Part shown: in pieces, positions 6,544-11,615 of the stretch
Numbering within the stretch: position 1 is the first letter of the stretch
How the letters are laid out: the number at the start of each line of letters is the position of its first letter
From: Amoebophrya sp. AT5.2
Taxonomy: Eukaryota > Sar > Dinophyceae > Syndiniales > Amoebophryaceae
Assembly (NCBI GenBank): GCA_005223375.1
Contig: RXOD01006012.1
Location: 1-11,615, forward strand
Direction of reading: 5' to 3'
DNA: 11,615 bases
Notes under the pieces: generated by a model
The model's input: only the letters and a program-made list of their open reading frames with translations
The model's database searches: none
Told to the model about the DNA's origin: nothing
Made by a program: the position numbers and the translations under genes

Positions 6544-9500
6544 TCACGCTGCCCAATTTTCGAAGACCTCGTCTCCATTATTCAAGTACTGCGTGTGCGC
6601 CGATAACACCGGCCAGCGTGTAAGATCAAAGGTCTGCTTCATGACCGTTTCCTTAACGAAGTTGTAGTAGTCTTTCAGGCTGTAGCTTTTCACTTTGGGC
6701 TCCACCTCTACTGTCTCCACCTTTTGCAGTCCACTACCCTCTGCAAAACCGTTTAGCGAGACAAACAGCTCGAAACTCGTCGACGAAACGTATTTTTTTT
6801 CCCTCTGCGAGAACGTTGCCGGCGGCTCCGTGTAGAACACCGCCGCGCACCTCTTTTCCAGGGGCTTCATATTCGCCAGCTTCGCGAAGGCAAGCAACTC
6901 AAAGTACGGACGTTCGTCCGGCTCTAGCTTTTTCACGAAGAACTGCACCACCGGACTCGCTTTCACCACGTTCCTGCCTCTCCCTGCTTTCGCGTTCAGC
7001 TTTGCCCAGGCCTCCCCGGCTCCATCGGGTAGCGAGAAATCGACGCAGAACGAAATGCGCCGCAAGTGCGGGTCATGCTTCTTGACAGACACCCGAAAAT
7101 CCTTGCTCCAATCGGCCAGGGATGTGAGGCCGTACCCAAAGGGAAAGAGCGGCTCCACTTTTCGCGCCTGATACCAGCGATACCCAGTCTGCATTCCATC
7201 CTCACCATCGGTTTTCGTGTAGTCGAGAAGCTTCACACCAGAATGAAATGCTTCGGCAGTAGCATAAAGGGACGGACTGTAGAAGTTGCTCCCCTCGTCG
7301 TAGTTGCCGATGGTGAAGGAGAGCTTCGCGGACGGCGGGCTTTCGTTGAACAAGACGCGCACCAGACCCCTCCCGGCGCACTGCCCAGGTAAGACAGAGA
7401 GCAAAATCGCATCCGCGGAATCGACAACGTCTGCTTTTGGCAGCCTCATGTAGCCCGGGGAGATCACGTACAACACCACCTGGAACCGATGGTGATCTCC
7501 AGCTGTGCTCTTCTTTATTGAGGTTAGCGTGTTCAGATTCATGTTCGACCGGTCGACGTCTTCCCCTCCCAGCACGGCCGGACCGACGCAAATCAAGACC
7601 ACCTCACGCTTCTTGCCGTCGCTCACGTCTGCCTGCGGGACGAGGCTGAGGATGCTTTGTAGTGCCTGGTCGGGGGCGGAATAGCTGATATCAAATCCGG
7701 ACCGGCGCATTTCCTCTGTGGCATCGCGCAAGGCGTGCGCGATGGAAATCGTGCCAGTGCCTGTCACGACGCCACCTGAACCGCTACCGACATATCCGCT
7801 TTGTTTGTCTGCACAGCCGTACGTGCCTATAGCCACTCCATCGGCCCCGTCTTCTGGCCGCAGGAGTAGAGGCAGCGCACGGTTTTCGTTTTTCAGCAGC
7901 ACGATTGAATCCGCGACGAGCTTGCTTCCGACCTGCGCGTGTTTTTTCTTTAGGGCCTCGAAGTCTGCAGTTGAAGTTCTTTCTTCCTTGAGAAGGTTCG
8001 GGCCGCTCGTTTCCACGTCCTCCATCGTCGCGACGATTCGTCTGGCGGCTTTTTCCTGCACCTCGGGATCCACCGAGGGATCCAGGGGTGGCGAGGAGAT
8101 CTCCGGCCCGCCCTGTTCGCTGGATAATCCTGCTCGCAGGTAGAACTCCATCAACGGTTTTGGCAGTTTTGTCTTCCGGTCAACACCTGCAACCAAGCCC
8201 GGCTCTTTGTCGGGCCATTCCTCGCGGATTAAAGAGTATCCGTAGGCGGCCCCGGTGGCCCCCCAGTCTGACATAACGTAGAAGCGCTCACTTAGTTCCG
8301 TGATCCAGGAAAGCGACCATTTGTTGAGGCAGTTTCCGACGCACATCTTCTTCGTGATGCTACCTCCCGCGTCCGCGTGCCCGCATATCCAATTGTAGGC
8401 GCACATGACTGCATTACCGCCCATCGCGAGGGCCGCTGCCCAGTTCTTCAACTGCATCTCAAAAATCGCGCGCAGTGGCGTACTGCTGCAGTACCTTTTC
8501 CTGTGATTTTCCTGGTCGTTCAGAAGGTAGTGCTTCAACGTAGTGACAACCCCGAGCTCGTTGGTCGCGAGCTTGTAGGGTGGCAGCAGCGTCGCGGGCA
8601 AGACCGGATCCTCGCCAGCAATGGACTCGAAATTTCTCCCTCCTTGCGGCACGCGCCACGTGGACACAGATGGCCCGAGGATCGTATTGATCCGGTTTAT
8701 TCTAAACTCCTTGGCGAGCGCTCGGCCGTACACGTAGGCGAACTCCGGATCCCAGCTCATGCCAATCGAGGCGGCAGCCGGCCACGCGGTTTAGAGACCC
8801 AAAGGTGCGCACTTCACAACTAAGTAAAAAATTTCTGGCCTCCTCATTCCACCCCAATCGATCGGGAGGCACCGCCGCCGTCGTCGGTAGGAGCTTTGCC
8901 AGAGGTCGCCCCCGCTCGGTCTGCGGTGGGTGGGAAGCTCTTCTGGCCTCGTGCTGAGAGCCCCTCCGATCCCTCCGGGGGGGCATACTAGGTACCCCTA
9001 TTGAGGCCAGATTCTAACGCGGGGAGCGGTCCAGGAGAGGCCAAAAAGGGGGGGGGTCGTGAGGGGGGGTGCCGATCCCCCCTGAAGGCCCCCCCCGGCA
9101 GTTGGTGCCAGTCCTCGGAACTCGGGGGATGAGTGACTCAGTCCTGCGCAGGCTTATTGCGTTCGTCTTGCATCTGCGGGGCTGTAGAAAGCGCGGGGCT
9201 GAGTCGGCCAAAAATTTTTTACTTTCTTCCAAAGTACGCACCTTGTTTGGGTCTCTAAGCGGTACCTGGAAACTTCTCCCCGTCCTTCTCCCCGACTCCC
9301 TGCGGTCCGTTCGTCATGCCGATCCCCCCGAAGAGCTGTTTCTCTCCAAGCTTGACGTGAGGCAGATGGCCGCCAAAAGTCAGCTGGTCATGAGGTGCGG
9401 CCAGTGGCGTGTTGTCACTAGGTTGCATCTGCAACAATTTACCTAGCCCGGCGGCCGCTTTTATCGCTTTGAGGTTCTTGCGCGTTTTTTCATTTGCCTC

Positions 9501-10001
9501 GGTTTCGTCCTCCTTCCACTTTTCCAGGCGCTTCGCCGCATCCGCCAGAATTTGTTTCACCTCTCCCTCGGTCGGCACAAGCCCGTCAGATGTAGTTGCT
9601 TCATCTTCTGGTGGCGCTCGTCCGCCGCCTGTTGTAACCGGGGCAGTTGTGTTGTTCGCTGTGTCGATTATAGGTATGGTTGCATTTCTTGCGTCCCCCT
9701 TGCCGCCGCAACACGACGGAGATGCCGCTCCGAGCGCTCCTCCAGGTGTTTGCGCCTCGTTGTGTTTCTGCCCCTTGTTTCTGCGCTCCTCAAGGAGCGA
9801 GGCTACTGCTTTTTCGACTCCTACACCTCCTCCTGGCCGCTGCCTTGATAAAAGCGACTGCCTCGGCACGGAAGCGGTGGCGTGATCTCGCGGGATTCCG
9901 CGCTTCAGGAAAGAGGCCACGCACCTGGAAGACCCCCCGAATGCAGCTCCTACGGCCAGAAAGCAGCGGGATCGGCCAGAAAGCATCGGCTTCATCCGCA
10001 T
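6544..10001 (-). CDS. glycoside hydrolase family 3 (beta-glucosidase/beta-xylosidase type), two exons
   Basis: Exons are 10001-9264 and 8790-6544, with the junction uncertain by up to 5 nt, giving about 994 residues. GH3 enzymes remove beta-linked sugars from glycan ends with retention of configuration. ATG 10001 is the first Met in frame after a stop. The N-terminus (SGRSRCFLAVGAAF) could be a weak signal peptide, followed by a low-complexity and Lys/Glu coiled-coil-like segment to about residue 200. The catalytic barrel follows: GMTNGPQGVG (about 225), GTA/WPAAASIGMSWDPEF across the splice, GGRNFES.AGEDP (about 296), LKHYLLNDQENHRKR (about 335), and the nucleophile Asp of VMSDWGA at about 421 (8268-8266). 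The second domain has SIVLLKNENRALPL (about 545), GGEDVDRS (about 655), PGQCAGRGL (canonical PGQEGG, so Glu is replaced by Cys) and LFPFGYGL (about 795). A fibronectin III-like domain follows (SPVVQFFVK, PYFELLAFAKL). Family membership is certain from these motifs. Sugar specificity cannot be read. The N-terminal extension is long for the family. Confidence 0.9.
8786..8790. repeat. target-site duplication, copy 1 (GCGGT)
   Basis: This is the five bases next to the first arm of the introner-like element, identical to 9259-9263. In the coding sense it is ACCGC, part of the codons Thr-Ala of the conserved GTAWP stretch. The bases beyond it differ from those beyond copy 2. Confidence 0.8.
8791..9258. 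mobile_element. introner-like element forming the GH3 intron
   Basis: The element is 468 bp. It begins TTAGAGACCC at 8791 and ends with its mirror GGGTCTCTAA at 9258. The arms stay similar for about 50 bp: 8791-8840 against the reverse complement of 9206-9258, including AAGTAAAAAATTT and TGGCC, with small gaps and substitutions. It is flanked by the direct repeat GCGGT (8786-8790 and 9259-9263). Removing the element and one repeat copy restores the GH3 motif GTAWPAAASIGMSWDPEF in frame. It has no coding capacity that looks like a transposase, so it would be non-autonomous. Inverted-repeat introners with target duplications are known from Amoebophrya and some other protists. That this copy belongs to one of those families is inference. 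Confidence 0.85.
9048..9100. repeat. G-run/C-run hairpin inside the introner
   Basis: Two runs of G (about 9048-9056 and 9064-9070) are followed by two runs of C (about 9077-9082 and 9090-9097). The transcript of either strand could fold into a very stable hairpin, and the G-rich strand has some quadruplex potential. It lies mid-element and is not part of the terminal arms. Confidence 0.6.
9259..9263. repeat. target-site duplication, copy 2 (GCGGT)
   Basis: This is the second copy, next to the other arm. Because the copies are identical, the exact splice point within them cannot be told from DNA. Any of six registers gives the same mRNA. Confidence 0.8.
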
Positions 10002-11046
10002 CGGATACGTGTGAAAGAACGAAATCGAAAAAGAGCGCTAGTTGTGTCTTCGTGTTCGTGGTACTTCAAGCACACTATAGCTCGAGCGCAGCAGTGTCTA
10101 TTGTAGTGGAGAGATTCATTTCCAGTGGACACCAAAGACAGGAAAACGCACTGGCCTCCTTCACAGGTCATCGCGGATTCGAGCACGAGCATCCCCACGA
10201 ACTACAATTCAATCCCCCCAGGATCAATTTTTTCGGGTGTCGACCCAATCGCAAGTCAAACATTTACACGACCGCTGGTAAGCCTAACCCTATCCGCGAC
10301 CGGGAGAAATATCTCGCGTTGTTTCTCGTCTTCGTCGTATCGTGCACGTAATAGAGAGCTTGCGATCTTACTCTCGTCATTCAGAACCACAACGTGAGAG
10401 AGAGAGAGAGAGGATCGGTTCCCTTCCTATGGCACTACAATCCCCACGGACTACAATCGCCAAGGTCCCCACAAGTGAGACGTCCCCAGAAGACAAGCGA
10501 GACGACCCGTTGATGGAAACGTAACACAGCAGACGAGCGCCAGCGAACAAGAATCAATCTTCCTTCCTTGGTTGCTCACGCTTGCTTCAACATAAGTATC
10601 CAGTTGCTGCTTGCTAGAGGGGTCTCTGTTGATCATGGGGATTCTCCACCGAGGGGGGGGGGAGTGTCAGTTTGTCCGCGGAGATAGAAATGCCCAAGTA
10701 GTGCAGTCACAATCAATATATTTGGAAGTGTCCTAACCTGGAAGTATAAAGACCGTATCTATAATGAAGAAAGGGGTGACTTCTACATAGAATGAAAAAT
10801 GAACGTAGACCACGCGTGGCAACATCGAGGGAAGCCGGAAAATCAAATCGAATGTAAAGCAAACAAATGGGCATAAATCTTGTGATGGTCATGGGTATCG
10901 CTATCGGACGAGTCTCCATCAGGGTAGATGAACCTCTAAATTACGCTCACTGTTGATGTCTACTATCAGGATAGGACTAATTCTATCTACGGGTAGAGCG
11001 AGATACTCACTCTTGTTGTTTACCCAGGGGAACACGAACGTCATGT
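10002..11046. other. upstream flank of the GH3 gene, no supported gene
   Basis: This should contain the GH3 promoter and 5' untranslated region. I see no TATA-type or other clear promoter signal. It contains a (GA)n microsatellite at 10396-10412 and a G10 run at about 10653-10662. The open frames on both strands are short, without motifs, and several lack an ATG. An additional 5' exon of GH3 cannot be excluded, because non-canonical introns occur in this gene. Confidence 0.4.
10396..10412. repeat. GA dinucleotide microsatellite
   Basis: Eight and a half GA units without interruption, 395 bp upstream of the GH3 start codon. A simple repeat with no assigned role. Confidence 0.85.
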
Positions 11047-11159
11047 TTGTTTCTGTCTCGGATGTCGTTCTACATCGATAGATGTCGGCGCTGCGATCGG
11101 TATCGCGTCTGCGGCACCTCCATAGCTCCATCTGAGACGCCGTTCGAGACCAGCCCACC

Positions 11160-11520
11160 TCAACACAACAGCAGCACTCTTCGAACAAGAACTCTAGCCA
11201 GATCTTCTTCTTCGAACCCGTCCGCTATAGCCAGATCTTCGATCCTCGGTCCGCTACTCCTCTTCCTCGTCCTCGTCGTCGTCTGTCGAAGATCATGTTC
11301 ATGTTTTTTTTTTTTCAAAGCTTCCCCATGTTCCAGTTTTTTTTTTTTTTTCGGTGTACGATTTTTTTTTATTTTTTTTTGCAACCTGGCGGGATCGTCC
11401 AGGCCCACGGTAAGCACCCCAGTCAGTTGCCGCCATATGGGCCGCACAGCCGATTCCGGGAGCGTTTGCTGCGGTGGCGAATAGGTTCCCCACCGGACAT
11501 CACAGAAGAACCGCGCCTTC
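11160..11520 (-). other. doubtful Lys-rich open frame over A-tracts; right edge of window
   Basis: On the minus strand a frame open from about 11535 to 11160 reads TLPESAVRPIWRQLTGVL, then a Lys-rich part encoded by the A-tracts, then IEDLAIADGFEEEDLARVL. The non-Lys parts are protein-like, but there is no ATG at the start and no motif I recognise. The adjoining minus-strand sequence beyond 11530 also has a protein-like stretch (REQVLSLLAANGLEGAVLL), in another frame and ending in a stop. These could be exons of a gene running in from the right, with the A-tracts in an intron, but this is weak. Confidence 0.2.
11304..11380. repeat. cluster of long poly-T tracts (plus strand)
   Basis: T12 at 11304-11315, T15 at 11337-11351, T9 at 11362-11370 and T9 at 11372-11380. 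On the minus strand these are A-tracts. They are denser than anywhere else in this otherwise GC-rich window. They could be the tails of retroposed copies, a pyrimidine-rich intron end, or simple low-complexity sequence. Confidence 0.75.
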
Positions 11521-11615
11521 TAGCCCGTTGGCCGCGAGCAGCGACAGGACCTGTTCCCGCCGCGGCACCGCGCCGTCCCCGCAGCGACTTATCAATCTTT
11601 ATTAATCATACGCCG

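Noticed and set aside
7718..8143. Plus-strand frames inside GH3
   Set aside because: Antisense shadows of a gene with clear family motifs on the minus strand.
9014..9241. Minus-strand frame inside the introner as a possible transposase or coding exon
   Set aside because: It is only about 75 codons, has no ATG-supported start or catalytic motif, and is Pro/Arg-rich because of the G/C runs.
8757..9267. Canonical splicing of the GH3 intron using CCAG|GTACCG as donor
   Set aside because: No AG acceptor lies between the in-frame TAA and the conserved WPAAASIG stretch. The nearest AGs either shift the frame or delete conserved residues.
11047..11484. Plus-strand frame with long Phe runs as a membrane protein
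   Set aside because: The apparent hydrophobicity comes from poly-T tracts coding for Phe. There is no other support.
1..11615. tRNA, rRNA, snRNA, CRISPR array or bacterial operon signals
   Set aside because: No tRNA box pairs, rRNA-like stretches or regularly spaced repeats were seen by eye. The interrupted genes argue against a prokaryote.

Overview
The window looks like nuclear DNA of a protist, with all convincing coding sequence on the minus strand. Three things point to a eukaryote: coding sequence interrupted by introns, secreted or membrane proteins with cysteine modules, and GC-rich Ala/Gly/Pro-rich tails. The best taxonomic clue is the intron of the glycoside hydrolase gene. It is a short inverted-repeat element flanked by a 5-bp duplication, and its junctions cannot be GT-AG. 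Such 'introner' introns are described from dinoflagellate-lineage protists, especially the parasite Amoebophrya, so an Amoebophrya-like or related alveolate is my inference rather than an identification.

Layout, in minus-strand reading order. At 11615-10040 I see no convincing gene: long poly-T tracts, a GA microsatellite and one doubtful Lys-rich frame. At 10001-6544 lies a family 3 glycoside hydrolase (GH3) of about 994 codons in two exons, split by the 468-bp introner at 8791-9258. At 6543-5653 is an intergenic stretch with strong inverted repeats (6359-6485) close behind the GH3 stop. At 5652-3664 is a large cysteine-rich, probably secreted protein built from a repeated four-cysteine module and ending in the middle of a seventh module. 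At 3098-2536 are fragments of possible exons of the same style. At 2450-763 are two exons joined by a good canonical intron, encoding a cysteine half-module, one transmembrane helix and a low-complexity cytoplasmic tail, with an apparent +1 frameshift at a G8 run. At 762-1 nothing is supported.

The module pattern suggests, but does not prove, that 5652-763 is one gene: an N-terminal cysteine-rich ectodomain, further modules in small exons, then a C-terminal membrane anchor. GH3 would act on extracellular or vesicular glycans. There is no sign that it and the cysteine-rich gene form a pathway beyond being adjacent and co-oriented.
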